A DNA stretch of 6,218 bases from an uncultured Oxalobacter sp. (GTDB lineage Bacteria > Pseudomonadota > Gammaproteobacteria > Burkholderiales > Burkholderiaceae_D). The notes beneath the pieces were generated by a model. It had not been told where the DNA came from and did not search any database. It worked only from the letters and a program-made list of their open reading frames with translations. The position numbers were made by a program, and so were the translations under genes. Where the stretch lies: contig CAKQQG010000061.1 of the NCBI GenBank assembly GCA_934270705.1, positions 1-6,218 of the forward strand, in the 5' to 3' direction. Of this stretch, positions 1-6,105 are shown piece after piece (the stretch's first letter is position 1; the number at the start of each line of letters is the position of its first letter).

Positions 1-108
1 CTCTCCCTGTTTCTTTGTCCTTCCTCGCCCTTTGTCGCTTCTCCTGCTCAGAAAACTGGACTTCTTGCGTCTCTTGCGCGCAAAGTGCCCTTCATGACGC
101 TCTGCCAT
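1..108 (-). CDS. Possible hypothetical protein, N-terminal part only, very basic
   Basis: A minus-strand frame opens at the ATG at 106-108 and stays open for 36 codons to the window edge. It begins MAERHEGHFARKRRKK and 14 of its 36 residues are Lys or Arg. I do not recognise it. The reasons for doubt are that no Shine-Dalgarno sequence precedes the ATG, that it is short enough to be open by chance, and that its composition follows from a purine-rich minus strand (bases 1-50 are mostly pyrimidine on the plus strand). It would be co-directional with purM and about 120 nt beyond its stop. An in-frame TGA lies about 15 codons upstream of the ATG, so the protein cannot extend far. A plus-strand frame (bases 1-156) is also open but Cys/Leu/Ser-rich and no more convincing. 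Confidence 0.22.
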   Translation of the reverse strand, partial: MAERHEGHFARKRRKKSSFLSRRSDKGRGRTKKQGE

Positions 109-186
109 GAATGCGAATGCCAAAACAATGCTTGCTTTTGTCCGGTCTTTTCACCGTAACCCGGTCACCGGTTCAATGACGTGAGC

Positions 187-211
187 GTGCATTCATGTCG
201 CATGAATGCAC
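187..211 (-). terminator. Perfect 11-bp hairpin just downstream of purM
   Basis: The arms GTGCATTCATG (187-197) and CATGAATGCAC (201-211) are exact reverse complements around a 3-nt loop. In the purM transcript the hairpin begins 18 nt past the stop codon, the usual place for an intrinsic terminator or a 3'-end stabilising stem. What follows on the minus strand (GCTCACGTCATTG) is not a U-run, so a classical Rho-independent terminator is not supported. It may be a 3' barrier to exonucleases, an upstream element of Rho termination, or a protein-binding dyad. The structure is certain; the function is inferred. Confidence 0.5.
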
Positions 212-229
212 CGCCTGAATATGAAGATG

Positions 230-1273
230 TTATTCGACGATTGTCTGGGGTTCGTCACCCGTTCTCTGTCGTATTTCGCCGATGCGGTAAACCGTTTCAC
301 CTGCCGCGCCGAGATGTGCGATTGCCTGTTCGGCCTGTTCCTGCGATACGATCACCGTCATACCGATTCCGCAGTTGAATACACGGTACATTTCTTCGCT
401 TGCAACGTTGCCATGTTTCTGGAGCCATGCAAACAGGGGGGGTATCGCCCATGCCTTTTTGTCCAGCACGGCCGTCAGGTGTTTCTGCAATATGCGCGGA
501 ATGTTTTCCAGCAGCCCGCCGCCGGTGATATGTGCCATCCCCTTGACTTCCACCGATGCCATCAGTGACAACAACGGTTTGACATAGATTCTTGTCGGTG
601 CCATCAGCGCGTCCGCAAGCGTCCTGCCGTCGAAGTCCGCCTTCAGGTCAGGTTTGACCATTTCGATGATCCGGCGCACCAGGGAATAACCGTTGGAGTG
701 GATTCCCGACGAAGCCAGCCCCAGTACGACGTCTCCGGGTACGATTTTCTTGCCGTCTATGATTTCCGCTTTCTCGACAGCACCTACAGCGAATCCCGCC
801 AGGTCGTATTCCCCTTCCGGATACATTCCCGGCATTTCCGCCGTTTCTCCTCCAATCAGTGCGCAACCTGCCTGTTCACATCCTGCGGCGATCCCTTGTA
901 TCACCCTTGCCGCAGTTGCGACATCCAGCTTTCCACAGGCAAAATAATCGAGAAAAAACAACGGCTCAGCGCCCTGAACCAGAATATCGTTCACACTCAT
1001 TGCCACAAGGTCGATACCGACCGTATCATGTCGGTTAAGCTCGAAGGCAAGCCGGAGTTTGGTACCGACGCCATCGGTACCCGATACCAGTACCGGTTCA
1101 CGATACTTGCGTCCGATTTCGAAAAGCGCACCGAAACCGCCGATACCGCCCAGCACACCTTCGCGCATGGTTCGCTTGGCAAACGGTTTGATGGCATTGA
1201 CCAGCGCATCTCCGGCATCGATATCGACTCCGGCATCGCGGTAGGAAAGAGACTGTTTGGAGGATGAATTCAT
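230..1273 (-). CDS. purM: Phosphoribosylformylglycinamidine cyclo-ligase (AIR synthetase)
   Basis: PurM catalyses the fifth step of de novo purine synthesis in the cytoplasm: FGAM plus ATP gives aminoimidazole ribonucleotide (AIR). The 347-residue product matches the usual length of about 345-350. Visible family motifs are [10 protein letters not shown] (64-73, phosphate/ATP loop), VND (95-97), [11 protein letters not shown] (141-151), [16 protein letters not shown] (185-200) and [13 protein letters not shown] (248-260), in the order expected for the AIRS N- and C-terminal domains. The frame is open upstream to 1468, but the start at 1273 gives the typical N-terminus ([21 protein letters not shown]); the longer version adds 65 unrelated residues and runs into the divergent gene. 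No strong Shine-Dalgarno precedes the ATG. purN is not adjacent within the window, unlike the purMN pair of E. coli. Confidence 0.97.
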   Translation of the reverse strand: MNSSSKQSLSYRDAGVDIDAGDALVNAIKPFAKRTMREGVLGGIGGFGALFEIGRKYREPVLVSGTDGVGTKLRLAFELNRHDTVGIDLVAMSVNDILVQGAEPLFFLDYFACGKLDVATAARVIQGIAAGCEQAGCALIGGETAEMPGMYPEGEYDLAGFAVGAVEKAEIIDGKKIVPGDVVLGLASSGIHSNGYSLVRRIIEMVKPDLKADFDGRTLADALMAPTRIYVKPLLSLMASVEVKGMAHITGGGLLENIPRILQKHLTAVLDKKAWAIPPLFAWLQKHGNVASEEMYRVFNCGIGMTVIVSQEQAEQAIAHLGAAGETVYRIGEIRQRTGDEPQTIVE

Positions 1274-1280
1274 AATGTAA

Positions 1281-1296
1281 ACGCGCCACTGGGCGT
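1281..1296. promoter_or_regulatory. Imperfect dyad in the purM leader
   Basis: ACGC-g-CC (1281-1287) can pair with GGGCGT (1291-1296) around ACT with one bulged base, a six-pair stem ending 7 nt before the purM ATG. It would sit in the 5' leader where a Shine-Dalgarno is expected. The 16-bp block also starts with ACGC and ends with GCGT, like the outer bases of a LacI/PurR-type box, but it lacks the central CG and matches the inner half-sites poorly. It could be a leader hairpin, an operator remnant or chance. Confidence 0.25.
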
Positions 1297-1316
1297 AAAA
1301 TAACGATAATTTCCGT

Positions 1317-1325
1317 ATTCTAACA
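1317..1325 (-). promoter_or_regulatory. Candidate extended -10 promoter of purM
   Basis: On the minus strand the gap reads TGTTAGAAT at 1325-1317, which fits the extended -10 form TGnTATAAT with one mismatch in the hexamer. No good -35 lies 16-18 nt upstream, which is typical of extended -10 promoters. Transcription would begin near 1310 and give a leader of about 37 nt. The site lies in the 76-bp gap between the divergent purM and AI-2E-family genes. For the plus-strand operon, TAAAAT (1296-1301) and GATAAT (1305-1310) are possible -10 elements but neither has a convincing -35. Confidence 0.4.
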
Positions 1326-1349
1326 AACTGGTTCCGCAAGTACGACTGA

Positions 1350-2429
1350 ATGGCATTATTTACACCACAACAAAGACAAACCGCCCTGTGGACGGGTATC
1401 GGCATTTTGCTTGTCGCCATTCTGTTATTGCTTGGTCCGATCCTGACCCCGTTTATCGCCGGTTCCATTCTGGCTTATGCCTTAAACCCGATTGTTGACT
1501 GGTTGCGCGCACAGCGCCTCGGCAATTTTCGCATACCGAGAATCATTGCCGTCATCATCGTCATGTTGCTGCTGTTTTCCCTCGTTACGGCTTTCGCGCT
1601 GATCATGATCCCCATGCTGATTCGTGAATGGCCAATGCTCTACGAACAGATTCCCGCATTCATCGCCAAGGTCAACAGCCGCCTAAGCCCGATTCTGAAT
1701 GAATTCGGCATCCAGATCCCGGCCGACAATGCCAGCATCAAACGTATTCTGACGGAACAGTTCGTTCCCAAAGGCGACGGCGTCTGGAAATCGTTGATCG
1801 CTTCCGCGAAATTCGGCGGCACCGCTGTCCTGACATGGGCATGGAATCTGATCCTGATTCCCGTCGTGCTGTTTTACCTGCTGAAAGACTGGCATATCAT
1901 GATGCGCAAACTGCGGGATATGATTCCACGCCGCTGGGTTTCCAAAGCCGTCAATTTCTCGCATGAAGTCAACAGCATGCTGGCGCAATATCTCCGCGGC
2001 CAGCTTCTGGTCATGCTCATTCTTTCCATTTATTATTCGATCGCACTTGCGCTGGCTGGCTACAATGTCGCGCTCCCTGTCGGTATCATGACCGGCATGC
2101 TCGCGTTCATTCCCTATCTGGGTATCTGTTTCGGACTGGCGCTCGCCATTACGGCAACCCTTCTGCAATTCACCGGTATGGAAGCATGGATCACGCTCGG
2201 TATCATTTACGGTTTCGGCTATTCATTTGACGGTTTGCTGATGACCCCGAAACTGGTAGGCGACCGTATCCAGTTGCACCCGTTGATCGTCATTTTCGCC
2301 TTGCTTGCATTCGGGCAGCTTTTCGGATTCGTCGGCATTTTGCTGGCTCTTCCATCTTCCGCCATTCTCTCCGTCGCCTACAAGCATTTGCGCAGTTACT
2401 ACTTCAACAGTAACTTTTACAAACTCTGA
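1350..2429 (+). CDS. AI-2E family transporter (PerM-like inner-membrane protein)
   Basis: This 359-residue polytopic membrane protein has the AI-2E/PerM layout: two hydrophobic segments near the N-terminus (about 14-48), a third at 63-91, a polar stretch of about 60 residues (92-150), a segment at 157-178, and a hydrophobic C-terminal half (about 215-345). The C-terminal family signature is clear: [20 protein letters not shown] (303-322) followed by [11 protein letters not shown] (325-335). Members range from exporters of autoinducer-2 (TqsA) to sodium/proton antiporters; most, including PerM, have no proven substrate, so a quorum-sensing role should not be assumed from the name. The start at 1350 lacks a clear Shine-Dalgarno but gives a normal N-terminus. 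It is probably the first gene of the plus-strand operon and ends 8 nt before hda. Confidence 0.9.
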   Translation: MALFTPQQRQTALWTGIGILLVAILLLLGPILTPFIAGSILAYALNPIVDWLRAQRLGNFRIPRIIAVIIVMLLLFSLVTAFALIMIPMLIREWPMLYEQIPAFIAKVNSRLSPILNEFGIQIPADNASIKRILTEQFVPKGDGVWKSLIASAKFGGTAVLTWAWNLILIPVVLFYLLKDWHIMMRKLRDMIPRRWVSKAVNFSHEVNSMLAQYLRGQLLVMLILSIYYSIALALAGYNVALPVGIMTGMLAFIPYLGICFGLALAITATLLQFTGMEAWITLGIIYGFGYSFDGLLMTPKLVGDRIQLHPLIVIFALLAFGQLFGFVGILLALPSSAILSVAYKHLRSYYFNSNFYKL

Positions 2430-2437
2430 ACGTCATC

Positions 2438-3109
2438 ATGCAACAACTGTTGTTAAACCTCGATACGGTTTCCGTTCCGACACTGGAAACGTTTGTACCC
2501 GGACAAAATGCCGAAGTACTGCATTTGTTCCGTCAGATGGCAACCGGAAATCCCCGCGATCGTTTCGTTTATATATGGGGGGACGCCGCTGTTGGGAAAA
2601 CACATCTTCTGCGTGCCATGTCGCAGCTGTGCGCAGCGCGTCTTCTTGCCCCATCCTCATCCGTTACGGAATTTGCATGGGCTCCCGATACCGTTTTGTA
2701 TCTGGTCGATGATTGCGACAGGCTCTCCGGCGAACAGCAAATCGCTGCATTCAATCTGTTCAACCAGATCAGGGACAACGGTACCGCCTGCATGATTTCC
2801 AGTGGTGCGACTTCTCCGCTTGCCCTGCCCTTGCGCGACGACCTGAAAAGCCGACTTTGCTGGGGACTGGTGTACCAGATTCACGGGCTGACGGACGAAG
2901 AAAAAATCGACGCCTTGACCGAACACGCCAAAGCGCGGGGGTTCACGTTGTCCCAAGGTGTGTTACCCTATCTTATTACCCATTACCGGCGCGATATGCA
3001 TTCGCTTTCCATGATGCTTGACGCACTGGATCGCTATTCGCTCCAGACAAAACGGACTATTACATTACCCCTGTTGCACGATCTGTTGCAAAAAAGACAT
3101 GAAGACTGA
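2438..3109 (+). CDS. hda: DnaA regulatory inactivator Hda (AAA+ protein)
   Basis: Hda binds the DNA-loaded sliding clamp and stimulates hydrolysis of DnaA-bound ATP, which prevents re-initiation of replication. The 223-residue protein is a lone DnaA-type AAA+ module without the DnaA DNA-binding domain. Visible parts are an N-terminal clamp-binding motif (QLLLNL, 3-8), Walker A GDAAVGKTH (48-56), Walker B VLYLVDD (86-92), a sensor 1 region around MISSGA (119-124), an arginine-finger region DDLKSRL (134-140, Arg139) and sensor 2 in RRDMHSLSMMLDALDRY (184-200). E. coli Hda is of similar size. There is no Shine-Dalgarno before the ATG; it begins 8 nt after the AI-2E-family stop, so it may depend on coupled translation. 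Its last 11 nt overlap the phosphatase gene. A short plasmid or phage DnaA-like protein is excluded by the clamp motif and context. Confidence 0.93.
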   Translation: MQQLLLNLDTVSVPTLETFVPGQNAEVLHLFRQMATGNPRDRFVYIWGDAAVGKTHLLRAMSQLCAARLLAPSSSVTEFAWAPDTVLYLVDDCDRLSGEQQIAAFNLFNQIRDNGTACMISSGATSPLALPLRDDLKSRLCWGLVYQIHGLTDEEKIDALTEHAKARGFTLSQGVLPYLITHYRRDMHSLSMMLDALDRYSLQTKRTITLPLLHDLLQKRHED

Positions 3110-3779
3110 TACGCTGGCATTATTCGATCTCGACAATACCCTGTTGCCCATCGACTCGGACTATGAATGGGGCGAATTCATGGTACGTATCGGCGCCGTC
3201 GATAAAGCGTATTATGAGAAACGGAACGCCGAGTTTTTCGAACAGTACCAGTCCGGGACACTCGACCCTGCGGAATTTCTGGCGTTTGTACTCGGAACCC
3301 TGGCAAAATTTCCGCGTTCCCGGCTCAACCAATGGCGACAACAGTTTATGGATGAAGTCATTCATCCCGCCATCAGGCCGGCTGCACGCGATCTGCTAAA
3401 AAAACACCAGGACAACAACGATCTGGTCGCCATCGTCACTGCGACAAACCGTTTCATTACGGAACCGATTGCCCGTGCACTCGGCGTCGAACATCTGATC
3501 GCCGCCATACCGGAAGAAACGCCGGATGGCGAAATCACCGGAAAACTTGTCGGCATTCCGACTTCGGGCGCGGGCAAGATCGTGCATACCGAAAACTGGC
3601 TGCAAACCATGAACCTGTCTTTCGACAGCTTCCGGCATACTTACTTTTACAGCGACTCGGATCGTGACCTTCCACTTCTCTCGCGTGTCAACCATCCGGT
3701 CGCGGTCAATCCGAACAGTCGTCTGAAAGCGTATGCCGAAAAGCAGGGCTGGCCATTACTGCAATTATTCGATGATTAA
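3099..3779 (+). CDS. HAD-IB family phosphatase (SerB/histidinol-phosphatase-like)
   Basis: A cytoplasmic haloacid-dehalogenase hydrolase of 226 residues. All four catalytic motifs are present: motif I FDLDNTLL (9-16; nucleophile Asp10, acid/base Asp12), motif II VAIVTATN (110-117; Thr114), motif III Lys160 in SGAGKIV, and motif IV YSDSDRDLPLL (184-194; Asp186 and Asp190 for Mg2+). A helical cap lies between motifs I and II, as in subfamily IB with phosphoserine phosphatase. The substrate cannot be read from the sequence; annotations of relatives vary between phosphoserine and histidinol-phosphate phosphatase. The frame is open back to an ATG at 3018, but the start at 3099 puts motif I at the normal distance from the N-terminus. 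It overlaps hda by 11 nt and pcnB by 8 nt, with no strong Shine-Dalgarno, so translation is probably coupled on both sides. Confidence 0.9.
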   Translation: MKTDTLALFDLDNTLLPIDSDYEWGEFMVRIGAVDKAYYEKRNAEFFEQYQSGTLDPAEFLAFVLGTLAKFPRSRLNQWRQQFMDEVIHPAIRPAARDLLKKHQDNNDLVAIVTATNRFITEPIARALGVEHLIAAIPEETPDGEITGKLVGIPTSGAGKIVHTENWLQTMNLSFDSFRHTYFYSDSDRDLPLLSRVNHPVAVNPNSRLKAYAEKQGWPLLQLFDD

Positions 3780-5154
3780 CAAACTGATTCGCAAGATTTT
3801 CGGCATTGGCACGAAACAATCCGTCTCCACCGACAAACCTGCCACACTGAATTCGGCCCAGCACGGCATTGATCCGAAGCTGGTATCCAACAGTGCCATT
3901 CGGGTCGTACGGATTTTGCAAAACGCCGGATATGAAGCCTACATCGTCGGCGGTGCCGTACGCGATTTGCTGCTTGGCATCAAACCGAAAGACTTCGATG
4001 TCGCCACAAACGCGACGCCGGAACAAGTCAAACGGCTGTTCCGGCGGGCGTTTCTGATCGGCAGACGCTTCCAGATCGTACATGTCCTTTTGGGACAAGA
4101 CCTGATCGAAGTGACTACGTTCCGTAGCGCATCGACGAAACAGGCGCTGAAAGATGAAACCGGCCGGCTGCTTCGTGACAATCATTTCGGTTCGCAGGCG
4201 GAAGATGCCTCACGACGCGATTTCACCATCAATGCCATGTACTACAATCCGGCCAACCAGATGCTACTGGACTATCACGGTGGTATGGGTGACCTGCGCA
4301 AAAAAACGCTTCGCATCATCGGCGATCCCGAACAGCGATACCGTGAAGATCCCGTCCGTATGCTGCGCATCGTCCGTTTTGCCGCCAAACTGGGATTTTC
4401 CATTGATGCTGCGACACGTGCACCCATTGCATCGCTGGCCCCATTGATAAACAATGTACCATCGGCCCGACTTTTCGACGAGATGCTCAAACTTCTGATG
4501 AGCGGACATGCCATGTCCTGCCTGAAAGAATTGCGCGCACGCGGACTGCACAAAGGTCTGCTTCCCTTGCTGGATGTCGTGCTGGAACAGCCGCAGGCCG
4601 CCCATTTCATCGAAATCGCCCTGCACAAAACCGACTTGCGCATTCGTGATGACAAACGGATTTCACCCGGTTTTCTGTTTGCAGCCCTGTTATGGACACA
4701 AGTCGAGGAAAGATGGGCGCAATATCGCGCCAATGGAGAATATCCGATTCCGGCTCTGGTGGCTGCCGCAAGCGACATCCTCGACGCACAAACCGAAAAA
4801 CTGGCGATACAACGCAGGATCGCAAGCGACATGAAAGATATTTGGCTGATGCAGCCACGGCTGGAACGCAGAACAGGCAAGTCGCCCTATCGTCTGCTGG
4901 AAAGCGACCGCTTCCGTGCAGCCTATGACTTTTTGCTTATTCGTTGCGAATCCGGTGAACTGGATCCGGAAATCGGACAGTGGTGGACCCGTTTCATCGA
5001 TGCATCCGGAGAAGATCGCCAACGCATGATCGAGGAACAGACGCGCTTGCTTTCGGAAACATCGTCAGGCCAGAAACGTCACCGACGTTCTCGACGCCGG
5101 CGCAAAACGGTCACAACAACGACTGTATCAATGGCAGAAAACGCCAAAACCTGA
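3772..5154 (+). CDS. pcnB: Poly(A) polymerase I
   Basis: PcnB adds poly(A) tails to RNA 3' ends and marks them for exonucleolytic decay. The 460-residue product is close to the E. coli length. Domains in order: class II nucleotidyltransferase head with VGGAVRDLLLG (59-69), catalytic KDFDVATNATP (73-83; Asp74, Asp76) and IEVTTFR (112-118); RRDFTINAMYYNP (148-160); the RNA-binding segment RYREDPVRMLRIVRFAAKLGF (189-209); and a helical body. LIGRRFQIVHV (95-105) matches the signature separating bacterial poly(A) polymerases from CCA-adding enzymes. The tail is Arg-rich (QKRHRRSRRRRK, 434-445), typical of PcnB and probably RNA-binding. The frame is open from 3733, but the ATG at 3772 overlaps the phosphatase stop as ATGATTAA and gives a normal N-terminus. 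folK follows after one base. Confidence 0.96.
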   Translation: MINKLIRKIFGIGTKQSVSTDKPATLNSAQHGIDPKLVSNSAIRVVRILQNAGYEAYIVGGAVRDLLLGIKPKDFDVATNATPEQVKRLFRRAFLIGRRFQIVHVLLGQDLIEVTTFRSASTKQALKDETGRLLRDNHFGSQAEDASRRDFTINAMYYNPANQMLLDYHGGMGDLRKKTLRIIGDPEQRYREDPVRMLRIVRFAAKLGFSIDAATRAPIASLAPLINNVPSARLFDEMLKLLMSGHAMSCLKELRARGLHKGLLPLLDVVLEQPQAAHFIEIALHKTDLRIRDDKRISPGFLFAALLWTQVEERWAQYRANGEYPIPALVAAASDILDAQTEKLAIQRRIASDMKDIWLMQPRLERRTGKSPYRLLESDRFRAAYDFLLIRCESGELDPEIGQWWTRFIDASGEDRQRMIEEQTRLLSETSSGQKRHRRSRRRRKTVTTTTVSMAENAKT

Positions 5155-5155
5155 T

Positions 5156-5635
5156 ATGTCCGGAAATATTGTATATATCGGCATCGGCTCCAACCTGGGA
5201 AATGCCATCGATAATGTCACGAGCGCCATAAACTCGCTTGGCAGGCTCGCCGATACCCTGCTTGAAAAAGCCTCATCGCTTTACCGTACCGCTCCGATCG
5301 ATGCAGATGGTGATGATTATGTCAATGCCGTCGTCAAAATCTCGACGACATTGACGCCTGAATCATTGCTGAGGGCACTCTGGCAAATCGAAAAAACGTT
5401 CGGTCGCCAGCGCCCCTACCGGAATGCGCCCAGAACACTGGATCTTGATATGCTGCTGTACAATGCCGATTGCATATCGACAGCACACCTGACCATTCCG
5501 CATCCGCGCATGACCGAACGTGCCTTTGTACTGGTCCCTCTTGCGGAAATCGCACCCGATATCGTCATTCCGAAACAAGAACCGCTTTCCATCCTGCTTG
5601 AACGCGTCAAAAATCAGGAAATCCACCGTATTTGA
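5156..5635 (+). CDS. folK: 2-amino-4-hydroxy-6-hydroxymethyldihydropteridine pyrophosphokinase (HPPK)
   Basis: FolK transfers pyrophosphate from ATP to 6-hydroxymethyl-7,8-dihydropterin, the step before dihydropteroate synthase in folate synthesis. The 159-residue length equals that of the monofunctional E. coli enzyme. Visible features are YIGIGSNLG (7-15), SSLYRTAP (40-47) for pterin binding, and the HPPK signature RPYRNAPRTLDLDMLLY (86-102) with the Mg2+-binding Asp96 and Asp98, followed by the loop IPHPRMTERAFVLVPLAEIAP (114-134). The ATG lies one base after the pcnB stop and has no Shine-Dalgarno, so it probably relies on ribosomes terminating on pcnB. The pcnB-folK pair is also found in E. 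coli. No fused FolB or FolP domain is present. Confidence 0.97.
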   Translation: MSGNIVYIGIGSNLGNAIDNVTSAINSLGRLADTLLEKASSLYRTAPIDADGDDYVNAVVKISTTLTPESLLRALWQIEKTFGRQRPYRNAPRTLDLDMLLYNADCISTAHLTIPHPRMTERAFVLVPLAEIAPDIVIPKQEPLSILLERVKNQEIHRI

Positions 5636-5648
5636 TTTCAGTCATTCC

Positions 5649-5654
5649 AAGGAG
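5649..5654 (+). promoter_or_regulatory. Strong Shine-Dalgarno that sets the DUF486 start
   Basis: AAGGAG lies 7 nt before the ATG at 5662. An in-frame ATG at 5632, overlapping the folK stop, would add ten residues but has no such site. The match to the anti-Shine-Dalgarno sequence therefore decides for 5662. It is the first strong site in the operon. Confidence 0.85.
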
Positions 5655-5661
5655 TCGCCCC

Positions 5662-6012
5662 ATGTTCCACATACCCGTTTTCATCCAGACCGCCGGTCTG
5701 CTGATTCTGTCCAATATTTTCATGACCTTCGCATGGTATGGACATCTGCGCCATCTTTCCTCGAAATCCTGGCTTGTCGCCGCCCTGGTCAGCTGGGGAA
5801 TCGCATTGTTCGAGTATCTGTTGCAGGTTCCAGCCAACCGCATCGGTTTTACACAGTTCAGTCTGGCGCAACTGAAAATTCTTCAGGAAACCATTACCCT
5901 GAGCGTTTTCGTACCGTTCGCCATCTATTACATGGGTCAGCCCTTCAAACTGGACTATATCTGGGCGGCTCTGTGTCTGGTCGGTGCCGTTTATTTCATA
6001 TTTCGCTCATAA
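5662..6012 (+). CDS. DMT family small membrane protein (DUF486)
   Basis: A 116-residue integral membrane protein with four predicted helices (about 8-25, 36-55, 74-92 and 97-113) and almost no soluble part. Features I associate with the DUF486 family (also called DMT_6) are TFAWYGHL (22-29), SWGIALFEYLLQVPANRIG (44-62) and QLKILQETITLSVFVPFA (70-87). The family is grouped with the drug/metabolite transporter superfamily because four helices resemble half of an EamA-type or one SMR-type protein; that suggests a dimer, but no substrate is established to my knowledge. It follows folK by 26 nt with its own strong Shine-Dalgarno and precedes panB. A link to export or uptake of a folate- or pantothenate-related compound is only a guess from position. 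Confidence 0.85.
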   Translation: MFHIPVFIQTAGLLILSNIFMTFAWYGHLRHLSSKSWLVAALVSWGIALFEYLLQVPANRIGFTQFSLAQLKILQETITLSVFVPFAIYYMGQPFKLDYIWAALCLVGAVYFIFRS

Positions 6013-6025
6013 TTGACCTGATATC

Positions 6026-6055
6026 GTGACACCACCTGATCCCTCGGGATATGGT
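6026..6055 (+). promoter_or_regulatory. Candidate panB promoter with internal dyad
   Basis: GTGACA (6026-6031, five of six to the -35 consensus) and TATGGT (6050-6055, four of six to the -10) are 18 bp apart and would start transcription near 6062, about 44 nt before panB. A dyad ATCCC-TC-GGGAT (6039-6050) fills the spacer and touches the -10. This is a plausible but modest sigma-70 promoter; panB may instead be served by read-through from the upstream operon, because no terminator is visible in the 93-bp gap. Confidence 0.33.
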
Positions 6056-6092
6056 TACGGTTTTATACACCCTCAATTTCATAGTTCTTCAC

Positions 6093-6099
6093 AAAAGGA
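6093..6099 (+). promoter_or_regulatory. Ribosome binding site of panB
   Basis: AAAAGGA ends 6 nt before the ATG at 6106, a good Shine-Dalgarno match at near-optimal spacing. It supports this ATG as the start of panB. Confidence 0.8.
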
Positions 6100-6105
6100 T
6101 TTGTC

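Noticed and set aside
1..156. Cys-rich plus-strand open frame (ending CHECECQNNACFCPVFSP) from the left edge
   Set aside because: No start is visible and the composition reflects a pyrimidine-rich strand; there is no recognised zinc-binding or metallothionein pattern that would outweigh chance.
161..171. Palindrome CCGGTCACCGG between purM and the left edge
   Set aside because: A five-base stem with a one-base centre is too short and common in such sequence to support a function.
436..442. Run of seven G in purM (also six G at 2577-2582 in hda and seven A at 3398-3404 in the HAD gene), as possible phase-variation tracts
   Set aside because: All are short and lie inside conserved housekeeping genes whose frames are intact; nothing suggests selected switching.
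698..1267. A 189-codon plus-strand open frame opposite purM
   Set aside because: It is fully antisense to a clear purM, has no family motif and no ribosome site, and its length is explained by the codon bias of purM.
1683..2168. A 161-codon minus-strand open frame inside the AI-2E-family gene
   Set aside because: Its polar, His/Gln/Asp-rich product is the usual antisense shadow of a hydrophobic gene; no start signal is seen.
1350..2429. Quorum-sensing (AI-2) export role for the membrane protein
   Set aside because: The family name alone does not support it; no luxS or other signalling gene is in the window and most members have other or unknown substrates.
3090..3096. AAAAAAG heptamer at the hda/HAD overlap, as a possible frameshift site making an Hda-HAD fusion
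   Set aside because: In the hda frame the codons are CAA AAA AGA, so the heptamer is not in the phase needed for -1 slippage; joining HAD would need a +1 shift. Overlapping start and stop codons explain the layout better.
3706..4185. A 159-codon minus-strand open frame over the start of pcnB
   Set aside because: It is antisense to the motif-bearing pcnB and the end of the HAD gene, without recognisable domains.
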